Source: Fomitopsis serialis
Lineage: Eukaryota > Basidiomycota > Agaricomycetes > Polyporales > Fomitopsidaceae
DNA length: 64,000 nucleotides
Direction of reading: 5' to 3'
NCBI RefSeq assembly: GCF_022376445.1
Contig: NW_025955035.1
Coordinates: 1-64,000, forward strand
This document shows, one piece after another, positions 34,001-43,854 of this stretch. The notes under the pieces were generated by a model. The model made no database searches. It saw nothing but the letters and a program-made list of their open reading frames with translations, and was not told where the DNA came from. The position numbers were made by a program, and so were the translations under genes. The first letter of the stretch is position 1. Every line of letters begins with the position of its first letter.

Positions 34001-34722
34001 ATGGTGACCAACCGAGAAGACTAGTCCAGCGTCGCTGAGATACTCGCGCTGGAAGTACTTGCCGTTCCACCATTCAATTCGATGAAGGGGGTTCCGTTGG
34101 TGTGTCACCACAATGCACCGCTTACACAGTAGTGGACCGTTGAAACACTCGGTACACCGGTAAGTGGCGGCGCCGTCGCGGCAGTCGTAACACGGTTTGC
34201 CGAGGTTGGGGTCAATCTCCCGCCTTCGGAACACGTTGAGAAGCTTTTGAGCCCATTGGTCGAGGAATGTGGTCATCACGACATGCAAGGGCTTCGAGAA
34301 TGATTAGATAGTTATGGTGGCATTTACATGGTGCGACGTACCTCGCCATGCCCTTTCTTAGGCGGGGCGTCCTGTCCAACCGCCTCTCCCTCCGTGAATT
34401 GATCCACAGACGCAGGATTAGTTGCACTGGTCGCCTGTGAGCCAACTGCCTCTGGAGCGGCGTCGAGGTGGGTGGATGTATGTGTGGCAGTGCCCCAGGT
34501 ATTGCTACTCGGACTCGCCTCCTCAAGCAATCCACCCATCGATGGCAAGGGAGCAGCAGGGGGTGTGGGTCGGGCGCGCTTCTCTTTGCGCCGCCCAGGC
34601 GAGAGATACTCTATGACTTGTTCGCCGTTCGCATCGAACGTGACGGTGGGTGGTCCGTCGGGAATGACGATCGGCTGAGGCAAAAAGTCCTCCTCGACTC
34701 GCTTCGGCTTGCGTCTGCCCAT
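31042..34722 (-). CDS. KDZ transposase with CxC2-like cysteine cluster
   Basis: Eight exons (complement): 31042-31237, 31291-31477, 31527-32182, 32230-32416, 32466-32675, 32725-33637, 33692-34291, 34342-34722. The total is 3,330 nt, 1109 aa, intact. The start MGRRK is chosen over an ATG 27 bp upstream for its basic N-terminus. Residues ~161-186 hold C-x2-C, C-x2-C and C-x2-C pairs (KPCYDC, CTEC, CKRC) in the arrangement of the CxC2 domain that precedes KDZ transposase cores. RNase-H-fold acidic residues are likely D398 (KDGNF), D518 (SYDVNCKYG) and E588 (NTDGEAVERRWA). The C-terminal third is coiled coil with an acidic end. It mobilises the surrounding element, and the intact frame suggests recent activity. 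Confidence 0.92.
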
Positions 34723-36498
34723 CGCGAAAGTGACAGATCCGAGTGTCACAGGTGGAGGTGAAGGCGGGCTACAACCCTAACGGATTCGGGAGGCGCGGCG
34801 CCACTCACGCGCGACGCGTAGATGAACAAGCAGTTGGCACATGTGGCCGTGTCCTCGAGCGCGTGTTTGAGCCCTTGCGCCGCTAACGTCATCCTTGTTT
34901 GGTATCCTAGCAAAGTAGTATGGGTAATCATTACTCTACATCTACGACAACGATCGGAACAGTCTGCGACTCCTTGGCGTCATCCAGGAATGTTGGGGTT
35001 CAAAGTGGCGATGAGCGTCGGAATGGATGCTGGTTGCTAGTCGCTGGAAGCCATAGCGGGCATGAATACAGGCGAGAGTGAGCAAACTGCGAGGACTTAC
35101 TGCAGTGGCGTGTATCCGTGCAACCCCGGTATAAAGCTATACCGTCCGCGGTTCTGCGAGGTCGTCCACTTGCATCGTTAAATGATGAGGACGAACGTGC
35201 GCGCCATCGCCCAGGTCGTCTCTTGATCGTGCCCTGGTTAGAGTCCGTAGGCGTCCGAGCAACGCCAGCCAGGCCCAAATTTGATGACTGTGGGCTCGCA
35301 GATCAACCTGGGACTCCGAGAACAGTCAGACAGGGTTTGGGGACGGTAAGATACAACTGAGAGAGGCTCTGAAAATTGGAAGTGACGACGGCGCGTAGAG
35401 AACAGCACACATCGCCCCCGCAGTCCGCGGATACTTCACCCGGGCCTCTCCCCAACGCGCACATCAACGCGGGACTGCAGTTAGACGAATGCGGGCGCAT
35501 CCTGAGACGTGCCGCCAGGGTCTACTTCGCACGAACACCGGGACGAGCGTGTAACAGGGATTGGAAAGCCGTCCAAATGCAACTGACCTTCGGATGGTAT
35601 GTGCAGGCTACAGACAAGCCTTTGCTTCCCAGTCTCCTTGATCCCCTGCACCGCATCCCTCTCCCTCTACATCGGCCTGCCCCAGTCGTGCCTTCACGGA
35701 CTCCAGACCGGACTGATGCGCACCGCGGTTGCGGCCGTCATATACACACGCGCGCGTCGCCGAGTTCCGAAGGCGACCAGTGGCTTGTCTGAGGCTTGAC
35801 AATCGGTGGGCGAGCCTGAGCGGCGGGCGAGCATATCCGAGGGTACGCGACACAGTTTGGGGAAAGCAGGAGCGAAGTCGGACGCTTGAGGGTCGCCAGG
35901 AGGGTCACTCGACTGCTCAATCGTGAACAGGAGGTTCCCGGACCTGGACATCAACGCATGGCCGAAACCAACACGGACGTCCAGGCCGTTGAGAGGGAGG
36001 CGTGGAGGGTACTTGGAGAAGGGTGGAGGCGAATGGCGGAGAGGGTGAGTAGCAACTGGGAGGATGAGATGGGTCGGAGATGGGCGCGCGTGGTTGACGT
36101 TGAGCGCCCAAACTGCTGGGTATGGTAAGTCCCTCGCAGGCGAGCGGTCTGTCCTCGGCGCTCTCAAGTGGGAGCGTGTCGCCTTCCATCCTCTAGCCAT
36201 CTAATAGCCTGTCCGACTGCTCTCCGCTCACCACACGGTTCTGCGATCCAGGGTAGATTTCGGTCTTCCTGCGCGAACCTGCTGCGGCGCAGTATATCTG
36301 CTGCCGAGGCGCCAGCAACTAACGTCAAGACCGTGAGGTTGTGTTCAGTCGTCCTGGCCTGTCAAGCGGCTGCTTTGCTTAATCTGGCTCTCGGTGCTCT
36401 TTCGCTTCGTGGCTAATCGTCGGTTTCTACTTGTCTATCGCTACGCCTGTCGACCTCGGTCTACGCTGTGTCATCAAACGTGCCCACAGATTCCGTCC
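34723..36498. other. divergent promoter region of the KDZ element; possible small exons
   Basis: This is the space between the transposase start and accessory gene A. Two plus-strand frames look somewhat protein-like and end at good splice donors: 35,376 to about 35,597 (donor GTATGT) and 35,958-36,124 (MAETNTDVQAVEREAW..., donor GTAAGT). They might be 5' exons of accessory gene A or a separate small gene. I could not join them with confidence. A minus-strand frame at 35,694-36,200 overlaps both. Confidence 0.35.
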
Positions 36499-38879
36499 TT
36501 ACAACGCTGTGCCTCGTCGGAGTAAGTTCTTCGTCAAAGTGTTGGCCGTCCGCGTCCATTAATTGATTTATAGTAGTCTCACTGTCACGTCGCCCGTGTG
36601 GTTCTCAAGTACTGCTCAGCCCCTGATATCGCGTACGGACCCACATCGCCGCATCGTCGTCTCGGTGTTAACTCGTGCACCCGGGCGTAGCCCATGGCTG
36701 ATGCTAATCTACATAGGGAGGTGCAGACGACCTCCTTCACATTGACTGCCACCCTTCGTCTGGTAAGCAGCCTCAGTCTGACTCTGCATTCGCTCACTTG
36801 ACGCGTGAACAGAATGGCGACACCCGATTTGTCCCTTCGACGGGAGATGTGCAGCGGATGCTGACGACCATTGCAATATCATCACGACGCCATTCCTTCA
36901 TTGGGTGCCGGAATTCCCGAGGATCGCAGGCCGCGAAGTCGTCACCTATGAAGACGGCTTGTGGGTCCTCAGGAATACACGCGTTGGCCCCAGCTCTTCA
37001 ACGAGAAGGCCTTTCATCACGCGTGCATCCCCAAGGCCGGTTCTCGGTACGCGCCCAGTGCCCAGGTCTACGAGGGCTTTGGGTACCGCCCTTGGCTAGA
37101 ATCAAAGTCGTGTGGGGTCCCGGGTTTGGATTTCTAAAGCCCGAGCTTCTAGATGAGCTTTTCAGGATCGCCTGCGACGTACTACGACGTTACGATGTCG
37201 CCGCCGGATCTGCCAGTACGAACGTCGCCAGCGTCGAGCACACTGCTCCCGATCTCACCCTCGGACGCATGCTGGGGTTGCTGCTGCGAAATGCAGTTGA
37301 CCGACTGCGTCAGGTGCCCACTACGGAGCGACACGCTCTCGTGACCGGCCGCTTGGCCCATCGCATCATTCTCGAACTCTCCGGACTTACAGTGTACTAC
37401 ATTGTCGTCGTCGGGCGCATGCACGACCTGCGGTGCTGGTCGCGTGAGCCCCTCGGCGTGCTCGGGCCTTCTTACGCAACAGCGCGACGGCTCAGCTCTT
37501 TTTCGTCTCGGCATCCCCTTCTGGTTCATTCAGCCCTGGAGAGAGGGTCTCTCAATCCGAGAGGTCGTGTCATTTCGCTCCTGGGCCCGTGAGCTGAACG
37601 ACCAGCCCGCTTCTCCGCGCATCCCGAAGAGCTGGTACGATCCGGACGGTACACATCAAGATCCCGCTCGGTGGACTCACGCATCCCTCGTCTATGTTTG
37701 CAACACTCTGTGCTCGTCGTCGTTGCCCCAACTGCAGATGATTGTTCGACCAGAGGCGGCCGAGCGAGAAGCGAAACGCGCCAAACGTGACGATGACACT
37801 CCGCTCTTCCCACCAGCCCAATCCTGCCTGCCATCTGCTCCCATCCCGAAGCACAACCCGAAGAAGCGCGGGAAACGCTCTCGCGGAACGCGTGCGGGGC
37901 CGAAAGCCGTCGTCTCGTCCCATCCTGCCACCCACTTTAAACCACCGCCGAGCGACGTCGCCGTCATCCCACCAAATTGGCGCGCTGCCCTAGTCGCCGC
38001 TTCACCTCTGACGTTTCCTCCCCTCGTGGCTGCTCAGTACTACTTCCCCCTCCCTACCTCATCCTCGAAGCCGACCAGCACAAGCCACGTTACATTCACA
38101 ACTTCGTGCGGATTCGTGACTTTCTAAGTCACCGGTTGGTCGACGCGCACGTTTCGGGTGCGCCCTTGCGGATCTCAGAGTGGCGACATGTCCTCTACGG
38201 CGATTATCCTGTGGTAGAGCCGCGAGCGACGCCGCCCGCCCGTGCCCCTGAAGGCTCCAAGGAGAGCACCACTGACTCTGCGCCACGTAATGGCCTTCAG
38301 ATCCTGCGTGCAGAGAGACGGGCAGCTGTCGGTGCCCTGTGTGGCAAAATCGGTGGCTTGTTGCCATATGATGAGGCCGCCGTCGTCCAGTATCGTGGCA
38401 TGGCAGTCGACATGGTAGCGGCAAGTCTGAAGCGGGATGTCTTGCGGTGGATCACCTGGGAGTTGTACGAGGTCAATTGGCGCTGCGAATTGCGCGCACT
38501 CGACCGATGTCTCGTTGACCATAGCCAGGACGCGTTCTTGAAGTGGGAGCGCGAGCAACTCATCGCGGACGTGTGGCGTGGCCCGACGATACAATCCGGC
38601 TTCTCAGCAGTCGTAGTTGCCGATTCATTCCCCTGCTGGACACCCGCCGGCGAAGCTCACTGGCGAGAGCGGCGCACCAACCTGCGCGCGTTCGTGTCCC
38701 TCATGAGTGTGTGGCCCGACTTCCCTCTTTCGCTCCGAGGAACCATGACGGACATCGCCAATTGCGAGAACACCTACGAGTTCTCGCAAACCGAGGCCGC
38801 TGCGATCCGGTTCTATGTCACGACCTTCACTGCTCGTTTCCACCGTCTTCCCTGCCCGCCCGTGATTCGAGTTTTCTAG
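36499..38879 (+). pseudogene. KDZ accessory gene A, unknown family, frameshifted
   Basis: Readable exons join in frame at 36,554-36,663 (TSPVWFSSTAQP...), 36,716-36,762 (after ACATAG) and from 36,813 on. They encode CPFDGRC, TTPFLHWVPEFPRIAGREVV and TYEDGLWVLRNTR, then LFNEKAFHHAC, VVWGPGFGFLKPELLDELF, LGIPFWFIQPWREGLSIREV, a basic PKKRGKRSRGTR stretch (possible nuclear signal), QYYFPLP, HNFVRIRDFLSHRLVDAHVS and ISEWRHVLYGDYP, with Trp-rich C-terminal helices to TAG 38,877. The family is widespread in Agaricomycetes as hypothetical proteins and its function is unknown. One-base losses near 36,981-36,990, 37,101-37,110, 37,461-37,470 and 38,045-38,058 break the frame. The 5' end is unresolved. 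Confidence 0.55.
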
Positions 38880-38973
38880 CATGTAATTCTAGCTGTATGT
38901 GTACATAGATAAACTAGGCATTGAGCTCCGCAACGAACCTGTCCCAATGAAACACGAGCCCATGGAACCTGTC

Positions 38974-39041
38974 GCTAAGTGGCTTTGACTTTGTCCCAAA
39001 GCGGGACGAGGCAACGCTTGATGTGGCTAAGTGGCTTTGAC
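38974..39041. repeat. 16-bp direct repeat upstream of accessory gene B
   Basis: GCTAAGTGGCTTTGAC occurs at 38,974-38,989 and 39,026-39,041, about 155-220 bp before the gene B start. GCATAAAGG at 39,124 is a possible TATA-like element. The repeats could be regulatory sites. Confidence 0.5.
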
Positions 39042-39193
39042 ATTTCACGGCTCGATGGTTTGCCCTAACGAGCCTTTTGTTCAGCGATCGCACAACGTTT
39101 CACTGGTGCCCCTGACCCGCGGCTGCATAAAGGGGGGCAGCAGTTGTACCTCGCTTCGACCCTCTCTCTACTCGGCGCCCCGACCTTCTAACC

Positions 39194-41132
39194 ATGGACG
39201 CTCCTCTCTGCCGTGCATGCATCGTGGACCCGAAACGCAAGATTGACCAACACGCATGGTTGGTTAACACCGTGCGGGCTGCCTGGGAACGACCTGGTAA
39301 GCCGGAGAGTTACAAAGCGATGGCGGGCCGCATCGCGAAAGAGTTCGACGCTTTTCACGCTGCGAGCATATACGGGCTGAAAAAGGATGGCAAAGTCGTA
39401 CGGTTCGAGACGGACGCCGAGCGCGATGGGAGATGCGCAGGGAGAGTTGGCGTACGTGCCACAAGCCGCTTGAATATGCTCGGTATTAACACCATACTCA
39501 CCAGAAAATCTTCAACTGGATCGAGAACAACCGCGCCTACTTCGAGAATTTGAAGAAGGGCACGCCGAAGCTCCTTGAGCTGCCAACGGAATCTGAGCCG
39601 GTCGCCGCACCGCGAGCAAAGAGCATCGTGGATCTTTACAAGCGTGACCGCCCCGAGATCGGTCAGATGGCACGACAAGCGGCGGAGAAGGAAGGCTTGA
39701 CCTCGGGAGACCACTGGCTAGGCATAGTCAACAAGGCATACACAGCTGCCTTGCTCGAATTGGCGACCACAGACCCGGAAAAGCACCAGGAGTACGTGGA
39801 GGAGTCGAAGCGGTCGAAGGAACAGGCGAGCATGGATCGCGCACTGGCCTTGCAACCGACCGCAGGCCCCAGCTCGGGGGGCGCGCCACCTGGGAACAAG
39901 GACAACAAAGCCGAGTACGTTGGCACCGTCGTTGTTCTGCCCTCGTCTATCTAACATATGACAGCTCCTTGAAGCGCGTCCTCTTTACAGCCAAGCGATC
40001 GGTGGATACCTGGGCGAACGAGATTGATGCCGACTTCTTCCTGTACGTCGGTGTCATCGAGGAGGGTCAGTGTGTCAAGTATCTGTATGTTCATCTGCTT
40101 TTGAACGACGATCGCGGTGTGCTCACTATGTACTTAGCATCGGCAACAATGCGTTGTCCCCGGATAGTCTCGTCGCGCAGATGAAGACTAATTCGGTGCT
40201 CGACGAGCTGGACGACCTTGTCCTCGAGCGCAAGAGGCAGCGCGATGCGCCTGGGCCGCAGGCTGTCGCAGCTGAAGAGACCCACGACGAGGGTGTGGCA
40301 CCTGAAGTGGCCGGCGAAGCCGTCGCCACACACGGACAGGACGCAGAGCTGCCAGCACCTGCCGAGGCCCCTTCTCGCTCTGGCACCTCGAGCGGTGTTC
40401 CTGAGGAACCCCCGCTTTTCAATGCGCTTGAGAGCACCCCCGGTTCGGTCTCAGTGGCGTCCGCGAAGGACTCTGCGTTCATTGACGCACCACCCGGCTC
40501 TGCGATCTCTGCACCACGCCGCTTTGACCGCTCTGTAGTAGCAGACGGAACCACAGAAGCCGCCATTCCACCAGCGGTGAGCGACGTGAGAGCTGGCCCT
40601 GTTGCCAGCGGCAGCGAGGCTATCGAGGCCTCTTCCGCGAGAGGCGGAGACTCAGACTGCATCGCACTACCAGCGGTGAGCGGCGGGTTGGACGCCTCCG
40701 CTGCCAACATCAGCGGGACTCCCGAGGGGTCTGCGGCGACAGGCGGAGACCCAGACGACGTGTCGCTCGCAGCCGTGAGCAACGGGTCAGATGTGCCCCC
40801 CGCCAATGTTTACCAGGCTCCCGAGGTCCCGGCCGAAGACAACAATTCTGGCCCTCGGTCGAGTGAGGACGAACACGCACCTCCGACAGCTCGCAAGAAG
40901 TCCAAGACGGCTCAGAAGAAGGCCTCTGCGAAACCTCGTGAAGCCTCTAAGAAAGCCAGCAAGAGGAAGGCACGCGATGGCGATGATCCTCCTGACAGCG
41001 AGGCGCCACCAGCGACCTCACTTCGTTCGAAGCGGACGAGGTGAGTACTATGCGCGGTCTCGTCTGCTGCAACTGACTTGGCCCGCCAGAACCGTAGCGA
41101 ACTATGCCACGCTGAACTCCAAAGGAAAGTAA
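39194..41132 (+). CDS. KDZ accessory gene B, basic-tailed protein of unknown function
   Basis: Exons 39194-39451, 39505-39914, 39965-40078, 40138-41040 and 41090-41132 give 575 aa, all in frame (introns 49-59 nt). The start (AACCATGG) is followed by PLCRACIV with two Cys. A folded N-terminal region (to about residue 255) includes KQ-, W- and Y-rich helices: HAWLVNTVRAAWERP, IFNWIENNRAYFENLKK, WLGIVNKAYTAALLELA and DTWANEIDADFFLYVGV. Residues ~330-500 are Ala/Ser/Gly/Pro-rich with an imperfect ~29-residue repeat around PAVSxG. A strongly basic segment (ARKKSKTAQKKASAKP..KKASKRKARDG) near the end looks like a nuclear localisation or DNA-binding tail. The family was not recognised. An intact frame inside a transposon implies recent use. 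Confidence 0.75.
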
Positions 41133-41462
41133 AGGTAGATAGTATGCAATCTGAGGGGAGGGAGCTTGTATGATAGTCTCGCATGTTCATGTTGGTGTCG
41201 TGTCTAGGTAGTACCATTAGCTACACAGCTTGTGATTAATGGAATTCGTCGCGTGATAGTGACACGGTGCGGAGGACCATAGGTAACACTCGAGCTTGCC
41301 ATTATGATGTGCCGGCCCTGCATGACCGAGCGGCTGCGCGGGGCACTTGTCGTGTGGCCCGGCTTTGTTTCTGTCCCTCACTTTGGCCTATCCCTCTTTC
41401 GTACAATGTGCCACCGACAGTTTTGCTGGCCACTCGGACCCAGAACAATAGCGCAAATGCTG

Positions 41463-41468
41463 TATAAA
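41463..41468 (+). promoter_or_regulatory. TATA box of accessory gene C
   Basis: TATAAA lies 54 bp before the ATG at 41,522. It is well placed for a fungal core promoter. Confidence 0.5.
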
Positions 41469-41521
41469 GGTGAGCATTTCCCTGACACACGAGTCCCCGT
41501 CTTCGTCCTGACTCCCGCCTC

Positions 41522-43311
41522 ATGTCATCTCCCCCGCCCAATGGCCCTGTCGGGCGCAGGGTAGGGAGGATGAACACTCTCTTCTCACCTCACACACCCT
41601 CGAAGACCCAAGACACGAACGACCCCTTTCTCGCGCACTTCAAGGAGTTCGTTCGCGCACTGTCCCTCGAAGAAGACACTGCGGGTTGTCAACATGACCC
41701 AAGGAAGCAACTTCAATACTTAACCGATGATGACAACGTTGCACGGATTTACACAAGGGTGAGTAGTGTGTAACGATCTCGCGGACAGAGCCCTAATCTG
41801 GGGCACAGTGTACACGGTGTGGACCCCCTAACAAGGCGAAATTTCGCTATCTCAGTGGCCGTGTGGGCCCCCGTGAGCGCGACCTCATCCGTCGCATGAG
41901 CCGCATCACCACCGACCTTCGCAAGGCGGAGAAAGCTTCAGAGGCTCTGCAGAACAGGCAGAGTCGAGCTTTGGCCCGGGGTAAGCCTGACTCAAAGATC
42001 GACCAGGATTTGGAGCGTGCAGCAGACGTCGTACGTGCACTTCAAGCCGAGAGGACAGGCTTAGACGAGGAAAGTCGCGTGTTCCGTCAACAACGGGAGG
42101 AAAAATCACTCGAGGGCCCTCCGAAACCGGATGGACAAGTGCGCAGGCTGCCGCACCACACTCTCTCCCCATCCGCTGCGGCCACTAGGCAACCCACACG
42201 CGACACCGGTGTCAACAATCTCTCTCATGCTCCGCCACTGCCTTCTGCCTCTCACCAGTTACATCCACCCCGGGCCCCTGCGCCGACTCGGACGCACGAT
42301 GTCGGACAGACGGAGGTCTTGGGCGATGCTGACAGCAATTCGGATGGTTCAGAATCCTACTGGAAGGCCACGGACGACCGATTGCCTTCGCTTCTATCCA
42401 GCATGTCGCCCGACAACCGTCCGATCCCCATCCCACCATCTTCGCCTGTCAGTCTGGTGTCTTCGTCACCATCTCGGACTGTCGCCCGTCTTGGTCGTCT
42501 CCCTCGCGCGATAGCTGCGCACAATGCACCTGTGGCGACGCAGACCTCGTCTTCGCCGACAACTTCTCAGAAGGTACGTCACAATGTTTCTCTTGGGCAT
42601 AGCACCATCTCATATTGATGTCGTCTCTTAGCCTCGTGGCATCAAACGCGGTCATACTCAGTCGGACGACTCGGACGTGATCGACCTCACCCTGGATTCT
42701 GACAGCGATGCGGACGAGCAACGCGCCTCGTCACATGTGGCCTCACGACGCCGTCTGGGGAGTCGACCGTCACCACCGCCACAGCCTGAGCGACAACATT
42801 CATTGCACAAAGCACCCCTTCCAAATGAATCGGATATCTTGTGGGTCTGGCAATACACGGAGGTATGTCACGGCTCGTCTTGCCAACAGTCTCCTAATAC
42901 TGACCATCTATTGCGTAGAATGGAGAGCTCCCTGAGGGCGTTGTGTTCGACAAAACAGACCGGGACTCCTTCACATCGATCTGCACTAACTGGGGCCTCA
43001 AACTTACTGATCCTATTGCAGTATGGATGAGCCCGGAACATGCCTGGAGATTCATGCACGTGGAGAATCTCGCCGACATTCCCTTCTGCATGCGCGAAGA
43101 CGATTTCATCATATGGGTGAAGTGGGGACTGCGGGATCTTCCCATGCTCGACGTCGTCGCGAGTAAGTCTCCGCGTTGTTTTGTGAAGAACTTCATTGAC
43201 GAGTCTGTAGATGATATGAAACTCGTTGCTCCCAAGTGGCCGGACGCCGAAAGCATATGGCAAGCCCGAACTGAGTCAATCGAAGAGTACGACAAACAGT
43301 GGCGCTCGTGA
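41522..43311 (+). CDS. KDZ accessory gene C, coiled-coil protein with SUMO-interaction-like motif
   Basis: Exons 41522-41758, 41809-42573, 42632-42862, 42919-43162 and 43211-43311 give 525 aa, all junctions in frame. The last intron (48 nt, GTAAGT) is a multiple of three and could be retained. Order of features: Pro/Ser-rich start; IYTRCTRCGPPNKAKF, with a C-x2-C across exon junction 1; coiled coil about residues 100-185; Ser/Pro-rich linker; VIDLTLDSDSDAD, a hydrophobic core flanked by acidic Ser/Asp residues as in SUMO-interaction motifs; and a compact Trp-rich C-terminal domain (ILWVWQYTE, WGLKLTDPIAVWMSPEHAW, WVKWGLRDLPML). Function is unknown. It is presumably nuclear and might link the element to host SUMO-dependent silencing or transposition. 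Confidence 0.78.
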
Positions 43312-43494
43312 AGAGCTCGCCACCGTGACTATCTGAGGAACATAGACAGCGCGATTGTTAGATATTGTGCAACTGTACATTTATGATCTGTATTCAGTAT
43401 CAATCCATTCCACCAGTTTCATATAGAAAAGTTTGTTCCCGAAGTTTGTTGATGCCGAATACTCAGGGCATGTATTAATTGTAAGTATATATAC
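43312..43494. other. 3' flank of accessory gene C
   Basis: Short AT-richer stretch between the gene C stop and the right inverted repeat. It probably contains the polyadenylation region. Confidence 0.4.
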
Positions 43495-43854
43495 AGTGAG
43501 TCATCTCATTGAGTACTCAGCACCACCCGGTTGCGAGTGAATACTCGGGTGGTGATGTGGATCTGCGAGTACTCAGACTGAACATGGTCCGTGAGTACTT
43601 GACGAGCAACCATCGTCCGCGAGTACTCAGGGAGTGAGCCTCGCTGGCGAGTACTCAGGGAGCAACCCCTGCCCGTGAGTACTCAGGGAGTGAGCCTCGT
43701 CGGTGAGTACTTATGTGATCGTGAGTATTTGTGGTGCCACTGACATTACAAGTACTCATTCTATGGATGCTGTTCACGAGTACTCATGCCATGCACTCAT
43801 CTATAAGCTCGTGAAGATAATACTCGTCGATGAGTAAATACTCGTTGAATAGTA
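43495..43854 (-). repeat. right terminal inverted repeat with GAGTACTC array
   Basis: Mirror of the left end: GAGTACTC palindromes separated by phrases such as AGGGAGTGAGCCTCG and AGGGAGCAACCCCTGCCCGTG. It ends in ...GAGTAAATACTCGTTGAATAGTA. Confidence 0.8.

Larger units (their letters stand above)
30695..43854. mobile_element. KDZ-superfamily DNA transposon with accessory genes, ~13.2 kb
   Basis: The ends share TACTATTCAA(T/C)GAGTATTTA as an inverted repeat (left from 30,698, right to 43,854). The similarity extends several hundred bases through arrays of GAGTACTC; for example 30,832-30,860 is the exact inverted copy of 43,649-43,677. CCC lies outside both ends (30,692-30,694 and 43,855-43,857), a possible 3-bp duplication. 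The left end may include AAA (30,695-30,697). The interior has the KDZ transposase on the minus strand and three other genes on the plus strand, diverging from 34.7-36.5 kb. KDZ elements are known to carry passenger genes, including TET/JBP dioxygenases; no dioxygenase was seen here. Confidence 0.85.

Noticed and set aside
35694..36200. 168-codon frame on the minus strand upstream of the KDZ transposase
   Set aside because: Pro/Arg/Ser-rich without a domain, and overlaps a more protein-like plus-strand frame.
31042..43311. TET/JBP-type dioxygenase as KDZ cargo
   Set aside because: Looked for an H-x-D ... H iron-binding pattern with the usual spacing in the accessory genes; nothing convincing was found.
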